The notes beneath the pieces are model-generated. The model made no database searches, was not told the origin of the DNA, and saw only the letters and a program-made list of their open reading frames with translations. Positions 33,391 through 44,528 of a DNA stretch of 64,000 nucleotides are shown piece after piece (the stretch's first letter is position 1; the number at the start of each line of letters is the position of its first letter). The translations under genes and the position numbers were made by a program. Source of the DNA: Rugalucina vietnamica (taxonomy: Eukaryota; Mollusca; Bivalvia; Lucinida; Lucinidae); assembly GCA_964017185.1 (NCBI GenBank), contig OZ024880.1, positions 39,584,329 to 39,648,328 on the forward strand, read 5' to 3'.

Positions 33391-34798
33391 CATATAAGAA
33401 TTAGGTTTAGGCCTCTAATGGAATCACAAGCAATGAACACATATGGATTTTCAACAGGCTTAATTGTACTTGTACTTTACCCAAAAACTGGAGGGGTCAT
33501 GTTTACATGGTGCAAAGTGTGGGAAAATGGAAACATTGGGGCTATACAGAATTAAACTTCTGCATGAAAGCATATCTTTCTATTGTCCAATCTGGCTTTT
33601 TGAACCTTTGTAAAAACAACTGTATCTTGTTACTTAATCTAAAGCCATGGTCATTTTACTTGGCATTATAACAACTTAACTGACCATGTGGCCATGTGAC
33701 ACTAAACTTGCTATAATGTTAGATAGTATAGGCGCCAAAAACAAATACCCTTTGAAAGATTACTGGTGGACCTAACCAACCAAAAGACAGCCATTGAAAC
33801 CTAACCAGTCAGATTAATTGGTCCAAATGAAAACAAAATAACCATTTCTAAAGTTAGTCATCCAGACATTAAGCCTCTTGAACCATATGGCATGGTATAA
33901 TAGGTTATAAATGAAAACATATAAGTTTAAATCCTTATAAGATTAATAATCATAAGCCCTCCAGAGTTGACAGGCACCAATTGGATTAGTTTGGAATATT
34001 TGTGGAAAAGATCAGGAATTGTAAGGTGTGAGACTGACAAAAGTTGGATTCAGATAATCTGATTCACATCAAAAATATTTCAAAACGGTCTTATAATAAT
34101 AATGTTAATGGGATAGCCATACATGTGATGAGTTTCAAATAGGAATCAGGGAGAATTTTCTTCCATTTCAGGGAGGTTTTTGAAAAATGTATAGAATATA
34201 TAGGAAAGTTCCTCATTCATTTCAGGGAGATTTTGGATTTTTTGTCAAAAAGTGGTACATTTTTAAAGAATTTTTACCAATTTTATGGCTCATTTCCTGG
34301 AGTCTCCCTGATGATGAGGGAGGTATCACATGTATGGATAGCTCCAATATTTGAGTGAGTTTATGAAAAACTTTTATACAGATTTGTGAAACCATGTAAA
34401 TCTGATGCAGTGCTTTAATGCACACGACAATGTGCATAACCAAAAGAGAATACAATCATCTTACTGCCTTTACAGGTAGTATAGAATTGTGTGCGATTTT
34501 GAAAAAATTGTTTCTAATAGATGGTGTTTGGACAGAAACTTATAATCCTCATACATCAAACTATGAACCTTAAATTATTCAAGGGCCAGTCTCTTTGACT
34601 GTCACACTCCCTGGGCCTCCCATAAACTGTTTCTATTATCACACAATTCTTACCAGTAGTCTTTCCTGGTTTATCGCAGTCTTTGCCTGTTCTTGAAGTC
34701 AGAGTAAAATTTCTTTGATGGCTGTCTGCTCTACTATGGCTCCTGACAATCTAAACAGTACGGAGGTACTTTGAGTCAGTCAAATCAGAAAAGGTTTT
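33391..34798. other. No gene seen
   Basis: About 1.4 kb of AT-rich sequence without recognised exons, repeats or element ends. Confidence 0.4.
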
Positions 34799-36291
34799 AT
34801 AGTGAGGGTCGAGATGTAAGAAATATTGCTTCCGTGCGATTTTTGTGCTAAAATTGATATTTTTGCTTTAAATGTTTGTTTATGGATTATATTGTTGAAA
34901 AATTATGGGGTTCAATTTTTTCGACCCCTTGACCCAATTTTGTGGGCTTTTTCTTAAGACCACGCCTATTTTTATGAATTTTCTACACTGCAGACAATAA
35001 TAAAGCTGTTTCTGAAGGAGACCTTTGCTTTTGTGTGGTGTGTTGCATCGAATGTATCATTTTGTGGCTTATATAATGCCAGAGAACCATTTTTTTACAG
35101 TTGTTGTATATTTTCTTAATTTTCTTCTAATTAAAAGTGGGTGGGGTAAATTAATGGGAAAATTCAATGGAATAATTCGTTCTGTTCCCTAACCTAGACA
35201 GGCGTAGTAGAAATCGACATTGAATCAGATGAACAAAGATAAAAAAAGTTGCACGTGCTATTGTTTAAGAAGAACCCATCTATTTCATTTTTATACGAGG
35301 GGCATTCAATAAGTAGTGCGAACTCGCATGCATTTTTCCAATTACATGTTGGAAAATATTCTTATATCTCTATATACAAAGCTATAAATAAATGTTTAAG
35401 AGTAATGCAGACGTGTGTGTACAGTGCTATATTAGCTGTACTTATACACATAATGCACGTGTACGAGGGTCGTTTAATAAGTAATGCAGATGCATATGAA
35501 GGAATGTGAAACAGACCAAAACAGAACAAGCGCTCAACCGTTGAAAACGCCATCCTAAGTCATGTTAAGCATTAAGTTACTTGTTTGGTTCTTATGAGTA
35601 ATCATCATGGTCAATGTTAAACGAATAAAACAATTTAAGGTCTTGGTGAAGCACATATTAACAAGGTCTAAATTACCTGAATTGACTAACGGAATGGACA
35701 TTTCGTACATGTATATGTGTCCTGGGGGTAGTTTTCTTTTCTTTTGGAAAGACAAGGTGATCTCGAATATAACCAGAACATGTTCAGCCTGAGAATAAAT
35801 GGTTATACCTAAATTAAGAACCGTAAAATTGAGTTCCGTACAATGGTGGTATAGTTGCCTAGCTCAGATACTTATGTAATCTGGGTTGCTGCCACCACTC
35901 CTTAACCATTTCTATCAATATTCGCTCCTTGCTTAGCAAAAACCTTGGTGGTTTCTATTCATCATGAAAAATGAAACCTCTGAAATAATACAACAGAGTA
36001 ATAACTACCACCATCATAATCGCAGCAGACTATGTTTCGGTCAACTTCGGAGAACAAGTCTCCAGTACCAGTAAGATATTCTGGTGTTGAATTCTGACTA
36101 GTCAGAATCCGCGTCCAAATAAGGGTGTTGTATGAGAACAAAGAGGAACACTTGATGACGACTATGCTTCTTAATCTCCTCAATTTTAAGTTTATAAATA
36201 CAATTGTCCTTCATTTGTTTGAATTGTTGCGCTGTGATCACGTCGGACCGCTTATTTATTGTTCCTTTCGCAGACGCCAACAAACGCACAC

Positions 36292-36298
<7 letters not shown>

Positions 36299-36329
<31 letters not shown>
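36299..36329. repeat. GA microsatellite
   Basis: About 15 uninterrupted GA dinucleotides inside the concentric inverted-repeat region. Confidence 0.9.
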
Positions 36330-36333
<4 letters not shown>

Positions 36334-36386
36334 TTAGAATGAGTGGGAGAGGGTGTAATAGAGGTCAATAATGTAGTTTGCTTTGT

Positions 36387-36875
36387 CACGGGGACCCAAC
36401 TGTTAATCGTGATTATTGATGCGACGTGGAATGTTAATGCATGCTATTATGAAGTTTCGTATGCGTCGGCGAGTTCGTTACGAATGCGACGTTCCACATC
36501 CTCTGTCCTTGGACGGTAAGTACCACATGTTTTGTTCTTGTGAAAATAAACAAAGCCGAGTTTACAAAATCGGCGTCCACTATGATCTGCAAAAATCTTC
36601 TATGTTCCCACCTGGAGTCAATTGGAATACTTACGGCACTTGTGTTTTTCAGGTAATGGTTTATAAAGTTGACAGGTAGATACAAGATTGCCATGAAAAC
36701 TCATTACATTCTAAAAGTCATTTTGTTTTTCTAATTCTTGACCGTAAACTAAGAAGTATAACACAGTCTTGTGGTGTCTTTATTGAAGTATGTATCCAAA
36801 TGGCTTTGTAAATGCACACTTATTTACTGAGCGTGAAAAACAGTAAGATAAGCATCTCTTGTATGCATCGTAGAT
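36387..36875 (+). repeat. Inner inverted repeat, left arm (~490 bp)
   Basis: Matches 37646-38110 on the opposite strand at high identity (I estimate above 90% by eye), starting CACGGGGACCCAACTGTTAA and ending near GTATGCATCG. It contains a gene-like segment: GGACGGTAAGTACC resembles a 5' splice site and TGTGTTTTTCAGG a 3' splice site, and both frames 36416-36679 and the opposite arm's 37866-38088 give related translations. Relative to the right arm it has a ~25-bp insertion near 36470-36495. The high identity of the arms points to recent duplication or gene conversion. Confidence 0.85.
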
Positions 36876-37645
36876 TTTGTTAAAATTTAATATGCGACAC
36901 AGAAATGCATCGTGGAAGATTGAGACCCATGAATCAGTAAAATAAAAAAGCAAATATGGAGACAGTGATGCATTTACTTAAATTAATAGTTTCTAGATAC
37001 ATGTTAAAGGGGTCAACCATGTTTTTATACTGTATTAACATTTGCAGAGGCTGGAGAAAGTTGTTTTAGCCTGAGGCCGAGGGTTCAAAGGGCTCCCGAA
37101 AGACTCCCGAAAGACTCTTCTAACTGCAATAAAATAACCATAGTTGATCGCTGTTCTTGTACAACACATCATTCCCATGGAAAACTGACTGACAACCGCA
37201 CCTAAACCCTCACAAATCCCTTTAATTCTTTTGTTTTCTCTCCCCCCCCCCCCCCACCCCCGCTTATCAAAAATGCATGGAGCCACCGATATTAAATGAT
37301 CAAATATTATCTGGTTAAGCCTTAGTGGTCATTTAATGTTAGAAAACATATTACATATGTCACTGATATGTCCGAAAATAGTTTGCTGTTTCGAGGCAAG
37401 AAGTCACTCGAATGTTGACAAAGCTATATCAGAAAACCACTCTGTGACCTCATTCAAAATAAAAGTGGCACATGCTTTGAAGCTCGCTCAACAAAGTACA
37501 TGTAACTTACAAGGAAACAATACACCATGCAATATTGCGCTTGATAAAAGCACAAATTATGCTTTTGCATTGACGTAAATAACTTTTGTAAGAGCACAAC
37601 AAAATGCTAATTCTTCCATGACTCATTCTAGTAGTACGTACCTTC

Positions 37646-38110
37646 ATCTTCGATGCATACAAAAGATGCTTATCTTACTGTTTTTCACGCTTAGTAGATA
37701 AATGTGCATTTACAAAGCCATTTTGATACATATTTCAATAAAGACACCCATAGGACTGTGTTATACTTCTTAGTTTACGACCAAGAATTAGAAAAACAAA
37801 AGGACTTAAAGAATGTAATGTGTATTCGTGGCAATCTTGCATCTACCTGTCAACTTTATAAACCATTAGCTGAAAAACACAAGTGCCGTAAGTATTCCAA
37901 TTGACTGCAAGTGGGAATATAGAAGAATTTTGAAGATCATAGTGGACGCCGATTTTGTAAACTCGGCTTTGTTTATTTTCACGAGAGCAAAACATGTGGT
38001 ACTTACCGTCCAAGGACAGAGGATGTGCCGACGCATACGAAACTTCATAATGGCATGCATTAACATTCCACGTCGCATCAATAATCACGATTAACAGTTG
38101 GGTCCCCGTG
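37646..38110 (-). repeat. Inner inverted repeat, right arm
   Basis: The inverted partner of 36387-36875, separated from it by a spacer of about 770 bp. The spacer holds an 80-codon plus-strand frame (37336-37578) of unknown nature and a C tract at about 37232-37252. The arm pair is off-centre by roughly 220 bp relative to the outer inverted repeat, so it is probably an independent event or a later indel shifted it. Confidence 0.85.
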
Positions 38111-38119
38111 TTTGTTTGA

Positions 38120-39776
38120 TTTGATGGCGAGCGTCACATTTACAGCTATGGACATGTCTGGTATATTTGGATTGCCTTCCAGCATCATCAGGACTTTAAA
38201 ATTGATGGGTCACAAGATGACTCCCGCACAGAGCTGCTAAATACCTGACCACATGAGCAACTTTTAACCGCTTAGAAGGTCTATATGCGTCTGTCCAATA
38301 AAATTGGTTGTTATACCGATCGTTACTGAAGGGAATTTCGCCATTTCGGCCGTTCCGTGAAAACTGCGACAAAGACCACCGACGCCTGTCACATGCATTG
38401 ACCCGGATTTGAAACTGGACCGCAGCGGTGACAATTACGTTTGTTATCAAATACGCTATCCAGGCCTCGACATATTTCTGCAAGTAATCTAGACATATCA
38501 CTTTAATGCAATAGTACAATTCAAATTGTAATGAAGTAAACAATAAAACAAATTGTGCAAATTGTGTGACCAAAGAAACAAATACAGGGCGCTCCTCTTT
38601 GCATCAAAACGACAATATGTATGTGTTTTTGGAATATATATTTGTTTGAGTTGCTGCTTAACCTCCTAGCCAACAGCTAAAAAGTCATATCGAGACGTTG
38701 CCTTCATTTTTTTTGGCATTTTACCCAAAATGAGGATGTCAAGACAACTAAAAAGTGCTTCAATTATAACCACCCAAATAAGCCACTAAGGCGTATGTAT
38801 AGACGATTCTACTTGAACCACTTTTCCTAGGCAGCTAAGACAATAGCGGTTATGCAGTAAGCAGATGGTCAGTCATTACTGCAGATGGTCAGTAGAAGCT
38901 TTGCCTGGAGGCAAAAACAACCCATCTATTTCTTTAAGCCCAAATAGGCTGGTGCCCATATTCCCACCCGACCATCATTGGAATAGATATTTGTCCTTTC
39001 AGATGCATATTGTGGAAAGTACAAAGGCGTTAGCAAAGTTATTACCGATGTCGATGTAACTGGCTCTATCCTGCAATACATTGCTATTTATCACCTAGAG
39101 CTAGTAATTATGGACGTCTTTGCTGCTTTCAGCCAACAAGATGACTCTAATGCGTAGTCATAACCCATTTTTGTTAATTTGCATGACATTAAAATCATTG
39201 TCGGATGTTATTAACGATACTTTATTCAATAAAATGCATGAGCTTTAGGTTTATCCATTATTTGAAACTATCATACAATTATTAAAATCACCGTCAACAA
39301 TATCGCGTTTACATTTACTATTTAATTCATCAGAAATGTGTAATCTTACATTATATTAGCAATTAAGATCAATTCTAGCACAGTTCGTTTTGTAATAATG
39401 TTATGTGTGCATTTTTATGCAATGCATGTACAGTGCAATGCACGAAATTACATCTCTATTTATATTACTTTTTGAAAAACCCTCATGTATCATATGTATA
39501 GGCATTGCGTAGACACCATCAAACATGCAATAGCTTTATCCTAACGAACCTAGCTGATTATATTCAGAAACAGAGTTAAAGGCATATTAGAATTCTAACG
39601 TAGAAGAAATTGCACACCAATTCGCATTACTTATTGAATGGCCCTCGTATATAGTTAATTATGGGCGCCACAGAGATTACAACCATGTTTACAACTGTTT
39701 ATTACATAATACTCATCTGCTTGGTGTGTTTTGTTTTCTTTCAGTGTCATTATTCGCCGGTCATAGAGTATGGATA
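38120..39776. other. Interior of the inverted-repeat element, no gene recognised
   Basis: Contains the 125-codon minus-strand frame 38196-38573, which has one hydrophobic start and a basic middle (CDRRRWSLSQFSRNGRNGE) but no match to a known family that I can name. The rest is AT-rich. Confidence 0.3.
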
Positions 39777-40165
39777 ATTTTCATACTTATTTCCCCCCCA
39801 TTTAATTACCCCACCCACTATGTTTTAGAGATATATTATGCTTATATCGCCAATACCTACCATAAAGTTTTGCTACATAACCTACTAAAGAGGGTCTCAG
39901 ATGCAAAATACAAGACAAAAAGTTAGTTCTAGTAGCAGAAACAAAATAACAAGAGTCAACAGTGTAGTTTATGCGCAAATAGGGGCGTGGCCTAGAAAAA
40001 GAGCCCACAGAATTGGCTCGAGGAGTCAAAAAAATTGAACCCCATCATTTTTCATAATTATAACACACAAACAATCATTTAAAGCAAAGAAATTAATTTT
40101 AGCACGAAAATCGCACGGGAAGACATCTCGACCCTCACTATTACATAGTTATGTATTTGTCAAAT

Positions 40166-40398
40166 TTAGCCGCTGCATGGGAAAACCAACAATCTGCATA
40201 TGCGAAAACAAAGGCGCAGATCAGCTTCGCAGTAACTGCGAAGCTGATCAGCGCCTTTGTTTTCACTACACAGATAGTACAATCCCTCTTCTTAAATCCG
40301 AAATTTCAAGCTTCTAGCTGTCATCTGTGGCTGTACAGCCCGCTTTGTGTTGGACCTGTTCAAAAACCACATTGTTGGTTTTCCCAAGAGACTGCTCA
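40166..40398 (+). mobile_element. Hairpin MITE family 1, copy d
   Basis: Left end TTAGCCGCTGCATGGGAAAA, central hairpin with GCGAAAACAAAGGCGCAGAT and its complement, shared TTAAATCCGAAATTTCAAGC tract, and right end TTGGTTTTCCCAAG..GCTCA. It lies 25 bp beyond the end of the concentric inverted-repeat element. The frame 40151-40405 is a translation of the MITE. Confidence 0.85.
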
Positions 40399-41244
40399 AT
40401 TATAGGAGAACATATATGGGAATTTCTTAAAGCATGTGATTTCTGGTGTTTTCATTTCGATGGTTCACGCCATTGTGTGCCATATGTCACACAAACAGAC
40501 ATTCCTGACAATGATAATACTGGAATCCACTTAGTCCAAGACTTAACACATCAAATCCTGAAACTCAATCACCACTCCCTTTATTGCCGGCCAATTAATA
40601 TCCTTATTTGCATAATTGTCAATGGACCGACTGGTAACACCTAGCCGCGGGGCATGGATTCAAATCAAAACCTAATGAAGTTTCTCAAGTAGTCTATCAA
40701 CCTAACGAAAAAAGCATTAATTGCATTTTCAACGGAATGTTCTGCTTTTTCTGTTGTTTATCTTGCTGGGGGATGGCAAATTAAAAGCATGGTGGAGTAG
40801 AGCCAAGCTGCTTGCATTTTGTGAGAGAACCCATTTCTGTGACTTTGTACATGTAATTTGTTTCTATCAAGTAAGAATGAACAGCCAGCCGTCATTGTCC
40901 ATGTCTTCACAGATAGAAGCTATATTTTCTCCATAAAAAAACAAACAAAACCAAAGCCAAATTTCATAATGGGACAAAGCTAATTTGTGTCTACCCTGCA
41001 GCTGGTTGAAACCAAAGTCAGGTTTTATCTAGACATGGCTCATTTGTCACATGACAACGAAATAGTTCTGGTGGCCAGTAATTAAATTATTGCACGTGAC
41101 AAGATGAGCAACGTTATGCTCGTAATGATGTGACATGCCGCAATAGGATGATAGTGGCCGGAGGGGAAGCTGTTGATTCAATATTAATCAGATTCAAACT
41201 ATTTTAATTCTACTGAACTTTCAACTTCAGGAATTTGAACTTGT
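40399..41244. other. No gene seen
   Basis: Frames at 40327-40644 and 40721-40936 are short and unsupported. No repeat ends recognised. Confidence 0.35.
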
Positions 41245-41521
41245 CATTACAAAAACATGCCCATGCAATATATAGATTTTTTTCAGTTGTAAAAATTGAA
41301 AATTTTGTTGGAAAATTCTTGATATTTTTCTTACTTTCGCTCAAAACATAGATTGTGGGTACACGTTAGAACCGCCTCGCCGAGGCGGTTCTAACGAGTA
41401 CCCACAATCTATGTTTTGGAGCAGAAATAAGATAAATAGTTATACCCCTGGATACCCCAGTTTTACTATATAAAAGTGGGGTTCAAGGGGGTATACATTA
41501 CACGGACATGTTTTCGTGATG
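41245..41521 (-). mobile_element. Hairpin MITE family 2, copy B
   Basis: Ends CATTACAAAAACATGCCCATG and, inverted, CATGTTTTCGTGATG. The central hairpin is intact: ACATAGATTGTGGGTAC on one arm, GTACCCACAATCTATGT on the other, around GGCGGTTCTAAC. It is oriented opposite to copy A. Confidence 0.85.
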
Positions 41522-41864
41522 TTAAGCGCGCTAATCTATTTTGAAGCTATTATTTCTAGTTTTGAATAAAAGCTGAGGCTATGAAAAAATGGGCACTTTA
41601 AAATCATGCTTATTCACAAAAACAGGTTAGACACATTTGAAAATCATCTTTGAATAAAATAGAATTTTGTCAGTGGCTCATGGTTGAAACTATTTTTGTA
41701 ACTTCTAATATAATTGCATACTTCTAATATATAATTTTAAGGATTTTCAAAATTAGCATGGTCAGTACAAGCAAACCAAACAACTGTGAAAATGAGAAAA
41801 AAATATTGTTTGACCAGGCATTTATCATGTTTTATGAGGTTTATCCTCTGTATTATTGCTACAA

Positions 41865-41999
41865 TTATCTGACAGAATTTGCATAATCCTGGACAAAGTA
41901 GCCCAATTTGGCCCCTATGCCAGCAGCAAGTGTGACAAAGTCTGGACAATTATCCCCTAATTTCAGGGGCTTGACCCCAAAATCTGTGGGTTTAATAAA
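41865..41999 (-). CDS. Candidate exon, unidentified protein
   Basis: On the minus strand CTTCACACCTTCCAG, a plausible 3' splice site, opens a 44-codon frame reading FIKPTDFGVKPLKLGDNCPD then FVTLAAGIGAKLGYFVQDYA and NSVR, ending in TAA. The composition is protein-like (Gly-rich loop, aromatic, amphipathic) and there is no repeat here. No good 5' splice site precedes the stop, so if real it is a terminal exon or a decayed one. The family is not recognised. Confidence 0.25.
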   Translation of the reverse strand, partial: FIKPTDFGVKPLKLGDNCPDFVTLAAGIGAKLGYFVQDYANSVR

Positions 42000-42151
42000 C
42001 TGGAAGGTGTGAAGGATCAAGGAGGAATGACCATCTGGACTGGTCAACTACATGCATATAGTTATAATAGCAATCAAGATCACAGAACAATGTCAAGCAG
42101 CATTTAAACCCAAAAACATTGTTTTGAATTATAATAAACATTGACCATTTA

Positions 42152-44280
42152 TTAGCTCACCTGAGCCGAAGGCTCACAAGGTGAGCTTATAGGATGGCCA
42201 TGATCCGGCGTCCGTCCGTCCGTCCGTCGTCCGTCGTCCACAATTTCAAAGATCTTCTTCTCTGAAACCGCTTGGCCGATCTAGTTGAAATTTTATGTGG
42301 AGCCTCCTTGGGTAGTGGCATTTCAAGTTTGATCGCAAAATCCAGGTCACATGACCAAGATGGCCGCCACGCCCATATATGGTAAAAACCCTTCAAAAAT
42401 CTTCTTCTCCAGAACCGGTGGGCGGATTTCCACGAAACTTGGTATGTAGCATCGGGGACTTCAGCCCATCATAGTTTGATAAAATGATGACCCTTGGATG
42501 ACCTTGACCTATTTTACGGCAAGGTCAAATTTGGAAACATAGGCTTTTACATGGGAAAAAGTGAAAACTATGGATTTTTTGAAAACTATTGCAGCCTGAG
42601 GCCTGAAAAGTGGTAGATGCAAACAACTAATGGAGTAGATGAAGGTATGTGATTAATATAGGTCAAGGTCATCTCTTGACCTTGGCCAGTCTGTTGTCCA
42701 TACACACTTTTCAAAGATCTTCTTCTCTGAAACTGCTTGGCCAATCAAAGTGAAATTTTATGTGGAGCATCCATGGGTAGGGGAGACGAAAGTTTGATCG
42801 CGAAATCCAGGTCACATGACCAAGATGGCCGCCACGCCCATATATGGTAAAAACCTTTCAAAAATCTTCTTCTCCAGAACCGGTGGGCCGATATCCACGA
42901 AACTTGGTATGTAGCATTGGAGACCTCAGCCCATCATAGTTTGATAAAATGATGACCCTATGATGACCTTGACATATTTTACGGCAAGGTCAAATTGGAA
43001 ACATAGGCTTTTACATAGGAAGAAGTGAAAACTACGGATTTTTTGAAAATTATTGCAGCCCGAGGCCTGAAAAGTGGTAGATGCAAACAACTAATGGAGT
43101 AGATGAAGGTATGTGATTAAAATAGGTCAAGGTCATCTCTTGACCTTGGCCAGTCTGTTGTCCATACACACTTTTCAAAGATCTTCTTCTCTGAAACTGC
43201 TGGGCCAATCAAAGTGAAATTTTTTGTGGAGCATCCATGGGTAGGGGAGACGAAAGTTTGATCGCGAAATCCAGGTCACATGACCAAGATGGCCGCCACG
43301 CCCATATATGGTGAAAACCACTAAAAAATCTTCTTCTCCAGAATCGGTGGGCCGATTTCCACGAAACTTTGTATGTAGCATCAGGGACCTCAGCCCATCA
43401 TAGTTTGATAAAATGATGACCCTTGGATGACCTTGAATTATTTTACGGCAAGGTCAAATTTGGAAACATAGGCTTTTACATAGGAAGAAGTGAAAACTAT
43501 GGATTTTTTGAAAATTATTGCAGCCTGAGGCCTGAAAAGTGGTAGATGCAAACAACTAATGGAGTAGATGAAGGTATGTGATTAATATAGGTCAAGGTCA
43601 TCTCTTGACCTTGGCCAGTCTGTTGTCCATACACACTTTTCAAAGATCTTCTTCTCTGAAACTGCTTGGCAAATCAAAGTGAAATTTTATGTGGAGCATC
43701 CATGGGTAGGGGAGACGAAAGTTTGATCGCGAAATCCATGTCACATGACCAAGATGGCCGCCACGCCCATATATGGTGAAAACCTTTCAAAAATCTTCTT
43801 CAGAACCGGCAGGCCAATTTTCATGAAACTTGGTATGTAGCATTTGGGACTCCAGCCCATCATAGTTTGTTGAAATGAAGACCCTATGATGACCTTGACC
43901 TATTTTACGGCAAGGTCAATTTTGGAAACATAGGCTTTTAAATGGGAAAAGGCAAAAACAAACTTGCAGCCTGAGACCTGAAAGTTGCTAGATGCAGACA
44001 ACTAATGGAGTCAATGAAGGTAAGTAATTACTGAAGGCCAAGGTCATGTCTTGACCTTGGCCCAAGGTCATTTAAATATCAAAATTAAAATTATGGTTTT
44101 CTCAGAAATCACTGGGTTTGGAAACTATTGCAGCCTGAGACCTGAAACTTTGCAGATGCAGACAACTTATGAAGTCAATAAAGGTGTGTGAGTATTCAAG
44201 GTCAAGGTCATTTCATTATGACTTAATACTCCAAGATCAGGCTTCAGGTGAGCGTTCTCAGGACCAATGGTCCTCTGGTT
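42152..44280 (+). mobile_element. GCTCACCTGAGC element, copy A (2.1 kb)
   Basis: Starts TTAGCTCACCTGAGCCGAAG; GCTCACCT pairs with AGGTGAGC and GAGCC with GGCTC to form a hairpin head. A GTCCGTCC run follows. The body has repeated monomers of about 465 bp (start of GGCCAGTCTGTTGTCCA near 42684, 43147 and 43612), each with TCTTCTTCTCTGAAACTGC, GGTCACATGACCAAGATGGC, CCCATATATGG and TTTACGGCAAGGTCAA. It ends CAGGTGAGCGTTCTC, then the hairpin AGGACCAATGGTCCT and CTGGTT. Conserved hairpin-bearing ends around tandem monomers is the pearl/Helentron-like plan. No protein is encoded. Confidence 0.9.
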
Positions 44281-44528
44281 AAAGTTATGATTGTGTTTTA
44301 CCAAACTTTTAAGAGTCATGTTTTCAGTTTGAATTCTCCAAAATACAGGAAATGTTTATTAACATAAAGCAACTTCACTAAGATTTTGGAATTTCAGACT
44401 CAATTATCATACCATTCTTTGCCAACAAGAATATTAGCAGCAGATTTCAGAGCATGTTCTAACAATATAAAGTTGGCAATCTCAGACAGACTGAGAGCAT
44501 AATCAGGAACAATTTTAGAAGTATTAAA

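Larger units (their letters stand above)
34799..40141. mobile_element. 5.3-kb concentric inverted-repeat element
   Basis: The outer arms 34799-35172 and 39777-40141 are inverted and begin ATAGTGAGGGTCGAGATGT. About 495 bp in from each end sits a mariner-type terminus, TACGAGGGxCATTCAATAAG (35294 and, inverted, 39649), at nearly the same distance on both sides (495 and 492 bp), so the arms extend at least that far with a diverged middle part. An extra, same-orientation end copy is at 35462. A TA dinucleotide flanks the outermost ends. No transposase was recognised among the interior frames (longest 125 codons, 38196-38573 minus). It may be a large non-autonomous Tc1/mariner-type element or an inverted duplication that captured one. 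Confidence 0.6.

Noticed and set aside
38196-38573. 125-codon minus-strand frame as a transposase
   Set aside because: No DDE/D motif, helix-turn-helix or zinc finger recognisable; composition alone is not sufficient.
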